Below, piece by piece: positions 1 through 12,900 of a stretch of 64,000 nucleotides of DNA. The notes beneath the pieces are model-generated. The model had not been told where the DNA came from, ran no database searches, and saw only the letters and a program-made list of their open reading frames with translations. Positions within the stretch are counted from its first letter, which is position 1, and every line of letters begins with the position of its first letter. The translations under genes and the position numbers were made by a program. Origin of the DNA: Acanthornis magna (Eukaryota > Chordata > Aves > Passeriformes > Acanthizidae); assembly GCA_036785705.1 (NCBI GenBank), contig JAWUZG010000070.1, positions 3,855,001 through 3,919,000 of the forward strand, given 5' to 3'.

Positions 1-3000
1 CATTTAGTGCAATTAGCCAGCTCAGTTTCCTCAAATAAATGCGATGTTAAGAACAACATGTTCATTAGAGCTGATGTATCCTGGATAAGGAAATGGGTTT
101 AGGTTTTGGTTTTCATCAGCAGTGTATTTTTTGGTGACACTGATAGCAGTTAACCTTTTAAAAGGCAGCTGAGATTTTAGCTGGTGTGTGGTATTGAGTA
201 AAGGAATGTTGGAAAGACCTCGGTGAACTGGAGCTGTTCTGCTCTGTGGGACATGGAGATGTGTCTGTGAGGTGATGATGCAGGAGAAGGTTTGTGCTGG
301 CCAGAGGGAGTGCTGTGGTGAGTCTGGAGCTGCTGGGGTGGTGTGGCTGACAGCATTTACTACTTCATCTCTCTCCTTGTGCAGTGGAATAACACCCTGC
401 TTCAGTGGAAGCAGCAGGGGTAAAAAAATGCTTGTTGCACTTTACGTCAGCATTGGCTTATCTCACAAATCATCTGCTGATTTCACTGTTTCTTTTGAGC
501 TTGTTTGTGTGGCACATTCATTTTTCATGGAATAGTCCTTTGCTGAAATGGCTCTGATGACACATGGGCAATACAGAAAATACGAGTTTTGGTGCAATTT
601 TCTCAGCAAGACTCACAGTAGCAGAACACTTGTGCACATAGTTCTTCCAGACACATCATCTTCAGTAAAACTGAATGTTGGGCTGTATTTATAGAATTCC
701 TCTTAAGCTAGAAAATTACAATCATCTACTTTTCAAATGTGTGTGGGTAGAGGCTGCAGACTCAAACTGAAGCTTCCTTTCTGCAGAGAGAAAATCAATG
801 ACATGTCAAAATTTAGAGCCAGCCTCGCTCCAGGGATTCAAATTCTGACAAACAAGCACCCTGAGCTTATGAACTTGGCAAGTCTCACTTCAAAGTATTT
901 TGAAAGACAGTTTCAAATTTTACTGTTTAGTTCCCAAAGGATAATAGCAATTTCTTAAATTCCCAGTGACATGAGCAAGGGCTTGAAGTACTGACTACAG
1001 TGGTTGGATTGCTAGCAGAGGTAGAGCAATGAGGAAATAATAATAACAACGCAGGGGGCTCTGCTTAACCAATGTGTTCATAGACTGAATGTCAGCATAC
1101 TTAAAAAAAATTGATATTTGTACCATCAATTCCTACTAGTCACTCAATAGTTTCTCAGATGGGTGTCACCAGCACCTAACCAGTGTCTTCAGAAAGTGAG
1201 ATGATGTAGAGTCTAGAATTTTTTGCCTTATGGAGCTGTTAATTGGCAAAGTTTGAATTAGGCCTGGAAAACTTTCAAAATAGACTGAAATCAGATGGAA
1301 AACATGGTTAGTCATTATGGATCATGTAGTCACTCTGTTTTATCTAGTGCACAGCTTATTAAAGCTGACAAAATCCTCATAAAACTGCTTGAGAAATGTC
1401 ATCTGAACCTAGTTGTTAAAAAACATTGAGATTAAGTGTCATAATTTGCTCTTCTATATCATAGTAACAACTTCCTTAGAACCCAAGGCAATGTGTCAGG
1501 TGTAGTCAGGCTGTGGAGGGGAGACTATTAGTTCTTTGTGATTTATATAATGTGTATGTCTCTGCAACACAAAATTACATTAACCTTTCAGACTTACACA
1601 CTGCACGGTGAATAGAGGCCTAATTATCTTTCCACTATCACCCCTAGGTTTATTGCAGAATTACTGATTTCCAAATTTTCACATCTCTTGAATTACCCTT
1701 ATTTTGGATTTTCATTCTCCAGTTATTAGCCTGCATGTATTCCACTCTGAATCTTATTTTCCTGGGGACCTCTTGTCTGTTTTCTTTCATTTTCCTAATA
1801 ATGTTTTCTTTAATCCACATTAGACTTCCAATTTCATTGAAACTTAGTATTATGAGCAGATTGGTTGAAATAGTATTGCTGCTTACTTCCAGCAGCCTAG
1901 TGACAAAATTAATCAGGGCCAGGTATGTGGGCTGTTCCAAATTCCATGCCCCTTCTTGCTCCACACCTGGTATTCAGCCATGGTCTTCATTTATGGCCTT
2001 GGACCTGTTTTTAACGCAAACTCATGCTAACAGGTTTTTTTATAATTAAAATTCTTTGCTTTGAATATATGAAAGCGTTCCCTTCAACAACCAATTCCGA
2101 TTTTATATCAAAGCAAACCGTGAAATCTCAAAGTGGTATAAATGTTAAAGCAAAAAATCTTGATTATGCACTCTCTTTCCAAAACTTTTTACAACATTAA
2201 GACAGGATTCAGCTGCCCAAGTGTAGGCATGTATTATATCTATATCTCAGCTTGTCATCTACTTTCCTTTTATAGTAAATGAAGCAAAAGAAGCATCTTT
2301 AGGCTGTAGTTAATGACATTCTATAGAGAAGTCTGTCTGTGAAGCAGGATCATGCCAGTGTCTGTCTCTTAACTGTGCAAAGCTCACATAGACAGCTTTA
2401 TAGACAAGTCACATTCAGTGAGGTGAATTCTGTCTTTAATACCACATGTGTGTATTTCTTTTTTAGAGTAGGTTTCTAAGCTTTTGCATTAACACCAGTA
2501 AACATTTTCCATATCAATTTAAGGAATGACAATCCCTTATTGTAATATGTCAGCTAGAGGAATCTCATATAATATTTGCTAACATTGAAGTAGAGATGTA
2601 GGTTTTTCTGTGTGCATCAATTATAAAGATTTATGAAAACAATCAGAAGGTTTGCAACTGCATTTTTACATCACAATCTTAGTTTTAATCTACCAAAGTT
2701 CATATAGACCGCAGGTGTTTTTCAATGGCAGCAGCTTCTGGACTTCATGTTAGTCATTTGGGGTCAAGTTCTATGGCTTTTCATTAAGCCTTGTTACCAA
2801 GTTGTTCCACCCCCACACTGGGGTTAAAAAGGAGTAAGTAACATGATTTTTAAAAGTGTTGTTTTCCTCCAAATGCACTTGATGCTGTTTCTTAGACCAG
2901 ATGGAATAAACAACTGATCAGTGTGTTGTTTATCCCAACAGCAGAGCCTCAACAATTCAGCAAGGTTTTTTTTGCAGACACTGCCTTCAACTATAAGCTC

Positions 3001-4903
3001 CAGGACAGGATGCTGGAGAAATCCATAAAAGCATGTTAGGGCACTAAATTCCGACAGAAAGTACCTTACATAATAAGGGGTAGGATAACAAATCTGGCTT
3101 CTGTCTCTGAGGATGAGTATCCTGATAACCACATAAATCCAATACATTAGTACAGCATAGAAAGCTGGAAAAAAGAGTCTGTTATTAAAACTTAATTTCT
3201 TCATACCAGTCACACTATTTAGAGATTAGTGCATACAGATGAGTTTTTTCAGTGGTATTGAACTTCTCTACCTATCTTTCTTTTCCTTTTTGCAAGCTTT
3301 GGGGCACAGCAGGGAGCAGTGTCAAAGGGTTTGTGCTGCGCTGCCTGTGCTGCTGCAAGTGACAGACTCGGTTAGCACAGGGGTTTGGTCAGAGCTTGTG
3401 GGAGCTGGGAGCAGCTCCCCAAGAGGTCCCTGACCTGATTTGCAATATGTACATTCAGCAGACTGGAATCTTGTCCTGGAGGATTGCTGTGTCTAAATAC
3501 TACTTTGTGCATATCTAACTGCAAATAGAAAAGACAATTATACCTTTTCATTGATAAGAAAGTCTGTCCACCTATTTCATGCGCAATGATAAAAAATCCC
3601 AACAAAACCAGACACAAGGGGTTGAATACTTACTCATTCCAGCTACCTTTTAGTTGATTTGTAAATAGGTGGGAGATAGAGAATTTTATAAGCCTGTGAC
3701 CAATAAAGTGGGCTACAGCAGATAAATACAAGTAAAACCAGAAACCTAACAAACAAAATCCAAGAGAAACAGGAAAAAGAACCTGGAATTTTCACTTTTC
3801 AATTGTCTAAAACTGATGAGGTTCTTGAAGTGGTTCTGGAGTATGGTCTGTCTGCACCCTGGCTCAGGATGTGTTGTGGAACTGCAGTGATATTGGTGGG
3901 ATTTCCACACTGTCAGAGCCCATGATTGTGAGTGCATCAGAGGGTTCAGATCTGGATTGCAGTGAGGATAGACCCTGGCAGTTTTAGGGCTATGAAAGGT
4001 CTTTTGCAATACCGTCTTGTCACGTCATATTCAGTTGCCCATTCCAAGGTAGGATAGCAGGTCAGAGCTGCAGGGAGACGTTCAATCAGCTTGTCCATGT
4101 AGGAGCTGCTGGAAATGCAGGGAGACAAATGTGCAGCTGAGGCAGCCACACAGGGGAGCAGAATTCAAGGGGCAGCAAAGTCAGACTGCTCTTGTAGCCA
4201 TTGAACATTGTAAAAAGCCTTGCAGAGAGCCTGCCTGCTTGAAGCTGCTCGGGAAATGGGAGATACAGGGTTCTCTCTGCTTTCTCATCTTTAACGCTAC
4301 GTTATCTGCTGTTTCTCCTATGCATCCTTGAGGAGTCCTTTTGGAACATACTGTGTTGAAACCGATAAGATGTGCTTTTATTGTTGTCTCCTTCCTGGTG
4401 TTTACTGGAGTCATTACAGTGGCTTTAAGCCCAGTGAATGCCGTTTGGTGTGTTTTATTGGAAGAAAGCCCGGTGTTGAAAGTGCAGAAAGCATTCCTTG
4501 TTTCCTTCTCCTGATTCAGGATGGCCATACGTGTCCTTGTCTTTTGCTTACGTGGTGTGGCTCTTGGAATTCTTAGGCAGAGGTGCCATTCTGTGGTTTA
4601 AATACAAAACTTAGTGGCCAAGGCCAAATGATTAATGCCTGGCTCTGCTGTAGGCTGGTCCAAACAGCATTCCAAGTGTCTGCTGGCCTCGAAGTACAGA
4701 TTGACTGTGTTTCTGAGCCCATTTATACCTCACTTTTGCCAAAGGGAGCATTCCCAGCACTGCATTTTCTGCCTCCACACACACACTCTCCCCCCTCAGT
4801 TAGTGCCCACCTGCTCTGGGCACTTCATTGCATGAGCTTTGCCATTTAGCATGCTCCTTGGGGAGCCTGTGCAACTCACCGACCTGGTAGGAAGATAAAA
4901 CAA
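1..4903. other. Gene-free unique sequence
   Basis: I see no gene, RNA gene or mobile element in this stretch. The longest open frame is 129 codons on the minus strand (2824-3213). It has no recognisable domain and an amino-acid make-up typical of translated AT-rich noncoding DNA. A sense/antisense pair of 104-codon frames at 1650-2049 is the usual shadow of a locally stop-poor segment. The only crisp structure is the small hairpin at 3400-3419, listed separately. The sequence could be intergenic or intronic; nothing here decides which. Confidence 0.6.
3400..3419. other. Small perfect hairpin (8-bp arms, 4-nt loop)
   Basis: The arms GGGAGCTG and CAGCTCCC are exact reverse complements separated by GGAG. 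The sequence includes two CAGCTC/GAGCTG-like cores in a locally GC-richer patch. Its size is compatible with chance, and no flanking structure suggests a microRNA or a transposon end. Confidence 0.5.
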
Positions 4904-4918
4904 TGTGTGTGTGTGTGT
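4904..4918. repeat. (TG)n dinucleotide microsatellite
   Basis: This is a pure 15-base run of alternating T and G. It lies just before a purine-rich segment at about 4975-5110 in which G and A dominate the plus strand. Confidence 0.9.
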
Positions 4919-6150
4919 AAATCATTTTCCTGGGAGTTTTTTTCCTGCAGATTTAGGAAAATGAAATGAGTCAGAGTAAGGAATCTGACAAGCTCCAAAG
5001 CTGGTGCAAAGGGACGGAAGGAGGTTGGATATGAGGAGCAGGATGGGGTTGTATAGCATAGGGTCAAGAAGCAAAAGAAAGGGAGGCAGAATAGCAGAGG
5101 TGGGAGGGGAATGGACATAGTTTGTTGGTGGAAGCTTTTCCACCAGCCTTTCAGAATGGTTTGATGATTGAATAGGACATGGAGCTGTTGACAAAAGCTG
5201 TTGTTGGGCAAAGGCCCGTGACTTCTTTGAGGAATAAGAGACACTTCTTCCTGCCATCGTATATGGCCTTGAGTTTTATGTTCTTAAAAGTATGAATTCA
5301 TGAAGGTAAGTCTCCAGCCAGTGTAAAAGCACATGGCTCCAGTGAGCTCGGACAAAGCTGACTTGGGGTGTTTTATTCTTGGTAAAATGATGTGCTGTGC
5401 CAGAGCCAATTGCATTGTTCACTGCCACTGAAAGGAGCATTTTTGTTCCCAGTCCTCAGGCTTTCCTTGTGCTGGCTCCGGAGGCTGTTGCACTCTGCTG
5501 AGAGACTTTGGCTGCAGCTGGAGAAGCCCAATTCCAGCCAGTGCTGTGCCAGAGATGGGGAACTGGTACCGAAGTGAATGTGTCACTTAATAGCAGCCTG
5601 GTTTAGTTCTGTAACAGTAGGTCAGAACCACTTTCAAGACACAGCTGCTTTCATATTTTATTAGGCATCTGAGAATTTCGTTTCCTAAAAGATTTCTGGT
5701 GATGTTGAGATCTCGGGTAGAAATAATCTCATTTATTATGTAAGTATTCTTGCACAGACAGTTTCTTCAGTATCAAAGCTCTCTATGCCTTTAACATGAA
5801 GACTTCTGATAAGAAGATCTAAACTTAAATGGTTCACTCGAGGTCTTTGTCGTATTTAGTAAGGATTAAATAAGATTTTTCCAGTTATGTATGATAGAAC
5901 TGCATAATGAGAGCTAATGAAACAGTCAACAGAAAGTAATTTCGTTCCTGCTACATAATGCTGTACGATAAAATTTGAAATTCACGGAGCTTCTATCAGT
6001 TTGATTAAAGCTCATTTCATTCTCTAAATAAAGCTGCTTAGATGTTGGAAATTGAAACTGAGAACTGGAATCTCTGGAGTATTTCCTAATGATTGTTTAA
6101 AACTGTTACCTGAATCAGTTATTGTTATTACATTAATCAGCGTCGAATTC

Positions 6151-6222
6151 AAAAAGCACAAGAAACAAAAACCAAGCAAACAAAACCAACAACAAAACCC
6201 ACAAACCAACCAAAACAACCCC
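6151..6222. repeat. A/C-rich low-complexity tract
   Basis: For about 70 bases the plus strand is almost only A and C, in irregular CAAA, CCAA and AACC blocks. It ends in CCCCGGGG. The complementary strand reads as T/G. It could be an eroded microsatellite or the degenerate tail of an old retroposon, but no retroposon body is recognisable on either side. Confidence 0.75.
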
Positions 6223-7170
6223 GGGGAAATGAGATTAATTTGACCTTGCATAAACTTAAAATTCCATAAAATTCCAGGACATCTGAATGCCATGCTAGAA
6301 CTGTGACATGGTGACTCTCCCCCTATGTATAGGCAAACTCTACAGAGCATGTCTAACTTTGCCATCCGATTGGTGATTTTTTTTGTTCAAAATGGAAGTT
6401 TCCTCACCTAAAGAAATGAGTAAGTAGCTCCTGCTGGTGCAAGGTGATACACCTGACTTGTGCCTCTTGCTGCTTGGCTGCTCAGCCAGTCTGCTGTTGC
6501 TCAGCATCAGTTTTCCAGAGGCAGTTCAGTTTTAACCATGGCACTTACTGTGTGAAATAACTTATTTAGTGGAATTAAAAATGTATTTCTGTGTTAATAA
6601 CTGGACAGCAGGTGAGGTATACAGTCTGCTCTCTATTAAGCAACTGAGAAAGGAAATTGAAAGGTCAGCTGCTGGGGGTGGCTAACTTGGAATGCGTGAC
6701 ACTTCAAGGGTGGGAATGCAGGTTAATAGTACAAACATTTGTTTAATGCATTTCTTTAAAATAATACTGTAATTCTCTGACACCTCTGTCGTAAATTTAC
6801 GAACTGCAGGTGATGATACAGAATAATCAATATCATTCTTTTGGATGACTTATGCATCCTTGAGAGGGAAAATCATCCACTCTGTGGGTTTTTTTCCCCT
6901 ACTGATAATCAGACTTCCAAAAAATCGATATGTGCTTGGTGGAGAAAGAATTCAGGGATTGCAGCAGAGCACTGCAGGCAGTATTTCTTCCTGTAATGAA
7001 AGTATCCAAAGGGGCAGTGCCGTCTCTTTTGATTCACTAATATTCTTTGTAGCTGTTGTAACCATTATTTTAGTGACAGTTACTCTGTGTAAAAAGGCTT
7101 TGATAATGCTTTTATCTCTCAGCCCTGAGAAATAGTGTTTATGTCTACAAAAGGATGCTGTCCTCGGTGC

Positions 7171-7190
7171 TGTGTGCACATGTGTGCACA
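7171..7190. repeat. Exact 10-bp tandem duplication with palindromic core
   Basis: TGTGTGCACA occurs twice head to tail. Each copy contains the self-complementary octamer TGTGCACA, so the segment can pair with itself in several registers. It is a short purine-pyrimidine alternating patch and probably trivial. Confidence 0.8.
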
Positions 7191-8202
7191 TATCTGTGAT
7201 TTGAGGCTGTGCGTAGTCAAACTTCTAAGTGCGTTCGTTTACATTCATCTTACGAATGTGTGAAGTAGGCATTATCTTTTTCTAACAAAACCTCATTTTA
7301 TCCCAATTTGGCTTCTTCCCTTGATAAAAATGCCACTATGATTCGCTCCACAAAATACATTTTCTAAGACTCTACAGCAGATAATCAGAGAAGCGAAGCT
7401 CCTGCAGTCCAATAGGCTCAGCCATATGTGTGAAAAGCTTAATAAATTAAGGCTTTAGGTTTAAAGTGCTGGCTCCTGGAATGGGTCTCCAGGCACTGAC
7501 TAAGAGTTTGATCTGATGAGTGAATGGTCCCCATTTGAAGAGTCTTGTCCTCATCATGTTGCAGACTGCTTCAGTGTTTGCTAAGGCCCAGTGTCATGGT
7601 TCAGGCTGCCCTGCTGCTCTGGGGACTGACAGGCAGAGGTGCTTGGGCTGGAAGCTTGGCCTGCTTCCTGCTCTTGGAAGTTAGCTCGGATGCCAGCCCT
7701 TATTTGCTGGTGGAGAATCTTTTGCTGCCCACCAACATGAAAGAATTAATCCAAAATTTACTGGAAGTACTAATAAATTGGTGTTACCAAGAGTTCCCTC
7801 TGTCAGCAGATACCCAGAGTGCTTTTCCAGCATGATCATGTTTTGGCTCCCAGCAACTGTGTAAGCACCAGGTGCTACAAAATTGTTTCCAGTCTTGAGC
7901 CCAAGGTTTTAGCTTTGATTGTGTCCCTGAGCAGCCTACTCAGAAACCTTCACAGAACAGTCCAACCCTCTTCTCCAGCGAGGCCTCTAATTTCCTGCCA
8001 ACTCCCTGGATTGTCAAGGCTCAGAGGGGGAATGGCTGAGGGTCTTTTACACTGTTAATTATGTAAATTAGGATCCACAAAACTTTCCTTGGACTCTGCT
8101 CATTCGTAGAAGACTCAAATTATCTTATTTATTTTCAGTGCTGAAAAGCCACTGTAAGCTGTGTGGGTTTCAGCATTGCTTCCATGTTGTGGTATAAAAA
8201 TT

Positions 8203-8278
8203 CCCATTTAAGGTAGCACCATTTAAGGTAATCCCATTTAAGGTTGGACCAGCACCATTTAAGGTAATCCCATTGAAG
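8203..8278. repeat. Short tandem array of CArG-box (SRF consensus) motifs
   Basis: The decamer CCATTTAAGG occurs exactly at 8203-8212, 8218-8227, 8233-8242 and 8254-8263. A one-base variant, CCATTGAAGG, lies at 8269-8278. The starts are spaced 15, 15, 21 and 15 bases, so this is a small minisatellite with a 15-bp period and one 6-bp insertion. Each exact copy fits the CArG consensus CC(A/T)6GG, the core bound by serum response factor (established knowledge); the variant breaks it with a G. The array lies immediately beside the U5 end of the LTR-like element at about 8283-8576. Whether it binds SRF is inference. A TATAAAA lies upstream at 8192-8198, on the unusual side of the array for a plus-strand promoter. 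Confidence 0.85.
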
Positions 8279-8282
8279 GCAA

Positions 8283-8576
8283 TGCACTGCAATCGACGAG
8301 GAGAATAAGCAATACAGGATCAATGTGATCAATATAAGCTTTATTCCAACTATTTCTCTAGGTTCTCAGACTTAAGTACATTTTCCAGCAGCTAGCAGGT
8401 TTTACATGTCATTATGTCATTGGTTAGTAAGACTACTTGCCACACTATTATTGGTTAGATGCATACAGCTACATCATCTTGTCTCCTCCCAGCTCGTGGT
8501 CCCTTAATCTGATGTTCTGCATTCTTTGACCACAGTTCTTTCATAAATTCAGTACTTCCCAAAACGACCAAGGACA
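8283..8576 (-). mobile_element. Solo LTR-like element, avian endogenous retrovirus type
   Basis: Read on the minus strand, this segment has the order of a retroviral LTR. A U3-like region begins near TGTCCTTGG (8576 downward). A TATA-like TACTTAAGT follows near 8370-8378, and AATAAA lies about 30 bases further on (plus-strand 8340-8345). A short U5-like tail then ends near 8283. The close TATA-to-poly(A) spacing suggests a short R region, as in avian alpharetrovirus/ERVK-like LTRs (general knowledge). No internal gag, pol or env sequence or primer-binding site follows, so it would be a solo LTR. I could not find a target-site duplication, so both ends are approximate and the outer limit could run further past 8576. 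Confidence 0.55.
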
Positions 8577-9739
8577 CTGTCCTTGCAGCTTACCCTCAAG
8601 GTTTTGCTTGCACAATGCCTACTCTGTACTCTGTGGCAGATTCTGCAAAAGCAGAGCATCTAGCATCTCACGGTCCTGCTCCTCTAGCCATTTCTCCACA
8701 CTTCCATGGCCTCTTGGCTGGCCTCAGCAAAAGGAATGGAGTGACAAGAGCATTTCTCTGGACTCACACTGCCACTGAGCAGCCTGGTAACTCTGGCGCA
8801 ACATTGCTTTGTGGTGCCTGCGCTTCAGGAACTGTTCTCTGCCATGAGAAATGGCTTGACTCTCACCAGGCCACACTCTGCCCTTGCCTTGGGAAAAGGG
8901 CAGGAGGAGGCACTGGAACCAACTGAAAAAAACTGAGATTTAACTTCTTCAAGGGGAGAAATCAGTCATTACTGATTGACATTCAAACTGTAGGTTAGTA
9001 CTGGGCAAGTATATTGTAGTGCCCTCGCTTACCTTTTTTATTATTTCAGTCATTTCTGTTAGGCCAGAAATAGAGCTGGAGTTTAATGGTGTTGGCTGTC
9101 GTGATTTCATGGCAGTACAAGCCACTGTTTTTATTACATTTAATGACTTTGTAAATTAACTGATTAAATTGTTCCGTAGATTTAGACTTGGTGTATGCAA
9201 TAGCTTATTCTAATCTTAAGTGTAATTGAATATGTATCAGTTGTCCTTCATATCTTTCATATAAGAACATAATGTTGTTTTTTACCCATTGTTTTCCAAG
9301 TAAAATGAGCATAATTAAGTTCTTAATTAGCTGAAGCATATTTTTTATGTAATTTTGTTTTAATTCCTCAGAGAATTCTATATTATCTATTAAGGGAATT
9401 GCTCCCCTAAACATTAGCATTGATTGTATTGGAAAACCTGTTTTAAAAGATTATTTAAGTGGCTAGTGACCAGTTTGTATTTTTAGTCCTCTTACAAATA
9501 CTAAGGCCTGCATGTTAGAGAAGTATCTAAAGAAGGTGCACTTGGGTGACAGAAATCCAGAAGTTGGGTTTTTTTTTTTTCAGTTTAAAGCTTTTTTATT
9601 GATGACAGTATTTAAATGAGGTCTTTTTTACACATAGGAATTGCTTATTTCTGAAAACAAATGAAAATTTTATGTAGGTAAGAACATTAGCATGAAATCT
9701 TGTGGATATAAAGATAAATAAAGAAAAATATATTCATCT

Positions 9740-9910
9740 CCCCTTAGGTTATACGAATCATTACTAATTATTTTAATTAATGGCTTAGTTAACCAATTCC
9801 AATTGGAAAGTGCTAGTGAAATACAAGCTGTTATCACTGGTTGTTTTGGTACATAAGTACCAATTAATATTTCCTACATCCAGGGCTAATTACTTCAAAA
9901 GATATATTTA
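9740..9910. promoter_or_regulatory. Candidate regulatory block with CCAAT motifs and palindromes
   Basis: The block holds TAATTA and TTAATTAA homeodomain-type cores, a GTTAAC, CCAAT boxes at 9793-9797, 9799-9803 and 9860-9864, and an ATTGG at 9802-9806. The last of these lies inside the 12-bp perfect palindrome TTCCAATTGGAA (9797-9808). A second palindrome, TTGGTAC-ATAA-GTACCAA, lies at 9846-9863. There is no CpG enrichment and no open frame. Enhancer function is inference from motif density only; alignment to other birds would decide. Confidence 0.25.
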
Positions 9911-12900
9911 ATTAAAGGAAACAACCCTGCAATTTGTCAGTATAGATGTTTTTCATTGCCAGTAGGCTTCTGCTCCTACAGAACACAACGGGAAATGCTA
10001 AAAATGGTGTTCTGTGCATTAAGGTGTGAGAGGTTTTCATTTCACTGTATATTTTTAATCTCTGGTTGGCCAGCATTCGCCTAAACGACATGTAACATTC
10101 CCTCTTCTTCTTCCAGAGCAGTAATATAACCAAAAAACCCCAACAAGTTTCTTTTTTAGGGTGTTTGTAGCAATATTTCAGCAACAGAAAGCTCTAATGG
10201 GGAGTAAAGAACTATTAAAACCTAAATTCATGACTCAATTTCCATGATTATGCTAAAGGAAATGAAATTGTCAAATGTAATTACCTTTACATTTTGAACA
10301 TAACAATGATTTTGCATGAGCAGAACACTGTAATGTCTTTTCTTTGTGTATAATTAATACAATTAGAAGAATTAGGGACAAAGAGGTACATGGAGTTTAA
10401 GAGATCAGGACAGACAAAAGCGCAAAATGAGATGTGTGAGGGACTCGGGGAAAAACTTCCTTATCTCAGAGTAACTGTTTTGGATATTGTGAAGATGAGA
10501 GGATTTCTCACATGGCTCAAATGGAAGGTACATATCCAGGGCTGCATTTCAGGACAGCATAAGTCATCATCTCTAGAGGTTTGCTGTCCTTCAAAGGACT
10601 TTGGAATAGCAATTTGGTGGCCTCTGACACACCTGTTATCCTTTCATGAAGCTGGAATGAGGTTGGCCCATGGAACACCATGATTTTGGGTGAGGATCAG
10701 AAATTACTCTTTCTATTCATCGAGGGTTATCATTCAAGGGTTGTTGGAATCTGTTATTCTTTAAACTCTGTGTGAAAGTGGCAGCCAAAACTCTGAGTAA
10801 AGGAATGAAGAATAAATAGGTAATTGAAGTTAAACTGCTTGCCTCAAGCTGGAGTTTCTGGAAGAATCTTACACTTTACTGTGAACTTTGGTTCTTCCTT
10901 CTGCCCCTCAAACACCTCATTTACTGTTAATTGGGTAGCATGAAAACAGTTGCTTCTCTAGGCCAGCCACTTTTTCATATTTAAATCTTTTTTTTTTTTT
11001 CTGTGTGTTCTGCCTTATCATTGCTTTTTATGTCTGATTGTATATAAATTACAGTAATTATAGAGAAATACTGCACCAGATCTCCCACAGGCTGGAGATA
11101 CAAGGTCTCGAAAACATCTCCTTGTGATGTTTCTCAGCAAGATCCATTTCATCATTTTGAAATTATCGGAGGAAACCACAGCTTTTTGCCTAGGACTCCA
11201 GACAATAATATGTGATGAGCACTGATAAAAGAATAGAGAGCTAAGGCTGGTAAAGCAAAGTCTGCAGCTGTGAAAAACAAAAGTTGTGGCTTTCAGTGTT
11301 TTGGTTAGAATAATAACTTGCTCTGTGCCAAATACAGGACAAAGCAAAGAATCAGATTAAACCCAAGAACATCAGAGTGTTTGCAATGCCAAAAGGTGCA
11401 CAAAGAGATAATTCATTCCTGAATTGCTTGATTTAAAAGATACTTCATCTTCATATCAGAAACTTTATCTAATGAAAAATCACACCATTTTGAAAGCAGA
11501 CAAAATAGGAAGGAGACACAGGTGCTTTTTATTTTGGGATATAAAAGCTATGGAAGGGACATTTAGATTGATGGGAAAGCAAAACAAGCTTTTATCCTAG
11601 AAGATGTATTTTTCCTTGTCACACATGAAGGGTTTGTTTTGATTTCTCCATTAAAACCAAAAGACAGGGGACATGTAGTGGTAGAACAAAATAAGCGATA
11701 TAGAGGAGGATTTGTGATTTTGCTTCATGTGAATTTTCATTGTGTAGAAGTTCAGGCAGTGACAACGCTTCCTCAAATTTCTTCAAAAATCATGTTTCAT
11801 GTTTGCCTTGAGTCTGTTGTCAATAGTGTGTTTTTATTTGCTCTTTATCCATGTAATAAGCTATTTAATAATTACACATTCACTTTTTGCTTTTTCCGTA
11901 TAAAGAGCTCCAAATCTGAATCTGATACCAAATCACTTTCTTGATTTTTGACACAACGAAAGAAGATTATTAAAATGACGAATGAGCTTTCAGGAGTGTA
12001 AGAGTTTGGATGGTCAGAGAGGTGGTGTTTCCTTCTCCCGTTTAATAAGGTGTGCGAGCTGTTTCTTACCCTGACATTTTAGACTTTACCTTGTAAACCA
12101 GGATGAATTCTCCCAATTTCCATTTGTAGGTACTCTGCAGTTCACATCTTGAATGTTTCCATCATTCTTTTATCCCTCCCTGCTACTGTATTTTTACATA
12201 AATCTGCCAGGATTTTGGTGTATGTTTTGGGCAAAGTCTGCATTTAATAAAAGGTGACCTTTTGTTTTGGCTGTCTGGCAGACTTGAGTGCTAATAAGCT
12301 GAAGGATGAGGTGTTTAATGAGTCCTGTGTATAGAAATAATGATAGATGACTTATTTGGAATTCTACAGACACAGCATGGCCAGGCAGGCTGAGGAGTGC
12401 CTGGAACTGCACCAATCTTACAGTGGGAAGCTTATTGATTACACAGAGCCAGGGCACATTTTAATAATTTTTGGAACACTGTACTGCCTAAGGTACTAAA
12501 ATCCATTAAAGGAGGATTATAAACTTTGTTTTAACCTGGATCCTAAATTGTTTCTTGGTGTACAGTCAACAGCAGCTCTGTGAGATCAATCACAGTTACT
12601 AAGGCATATTAAAATCAACTTGTTTAATTTTAATTGCTTGTATGCCTGACTCTCTGTGAGGCAGCTGTTCATAAAGCTAAATTGCTTTTCTGCCAGACAG
12701 GAGTTTCATTTCACTTCACGGTAGATTTTTGCCTTGTACACTTAACCAGCATTTTGCTTTCCTTTCCCCCTCCTTCCCCCTCACCCATGATTTTCATTTC
12801 TCTCCAGATAATTTTCTCTGTTTTGCCTTCTATCCTCATTAGCAGAAGCTGCAGCCTTGCCAATGAGTCAACTTTAATAAAGTAGGTGGATTGTTTGAAT

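Larger units (their letters stand above)
4919..8199. other. Gene-free sequence with low-complexity patches
   Basis: No gene was recognised. The stretch holds a purine-rich segment (about 4975-5110), an A/C-only-like tract (6151-6222) and a small duplication (7171-7190), the last two listed separately. The longest open frames are 113-122 codons on the minus strand and follow the purine-rich and A/C-rich biases, which remove stop codons. They are not supported as coding. A TATAAAA string at 8192-8198 precedes the CArG array, but no other promoter element or downstream frame accompanies it. Confidence 0.55.

Noticed and set aside
8192..8198. TATAAAA as the promoter of a gene driven by the CArG array
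   Set aside because: On the plus strand the CArG boxes would lie downstream of the TATA element, opposite to the usual order, and no gene follows in either direction.
8423..8437. GTTAGTAAGACTACT shared with 28789-28803, suggesting related LTRs
   Set aside because: A 15-base exact match is expected a few times by chance in a 64-kb window, and the flanking sequences do not align by eye.
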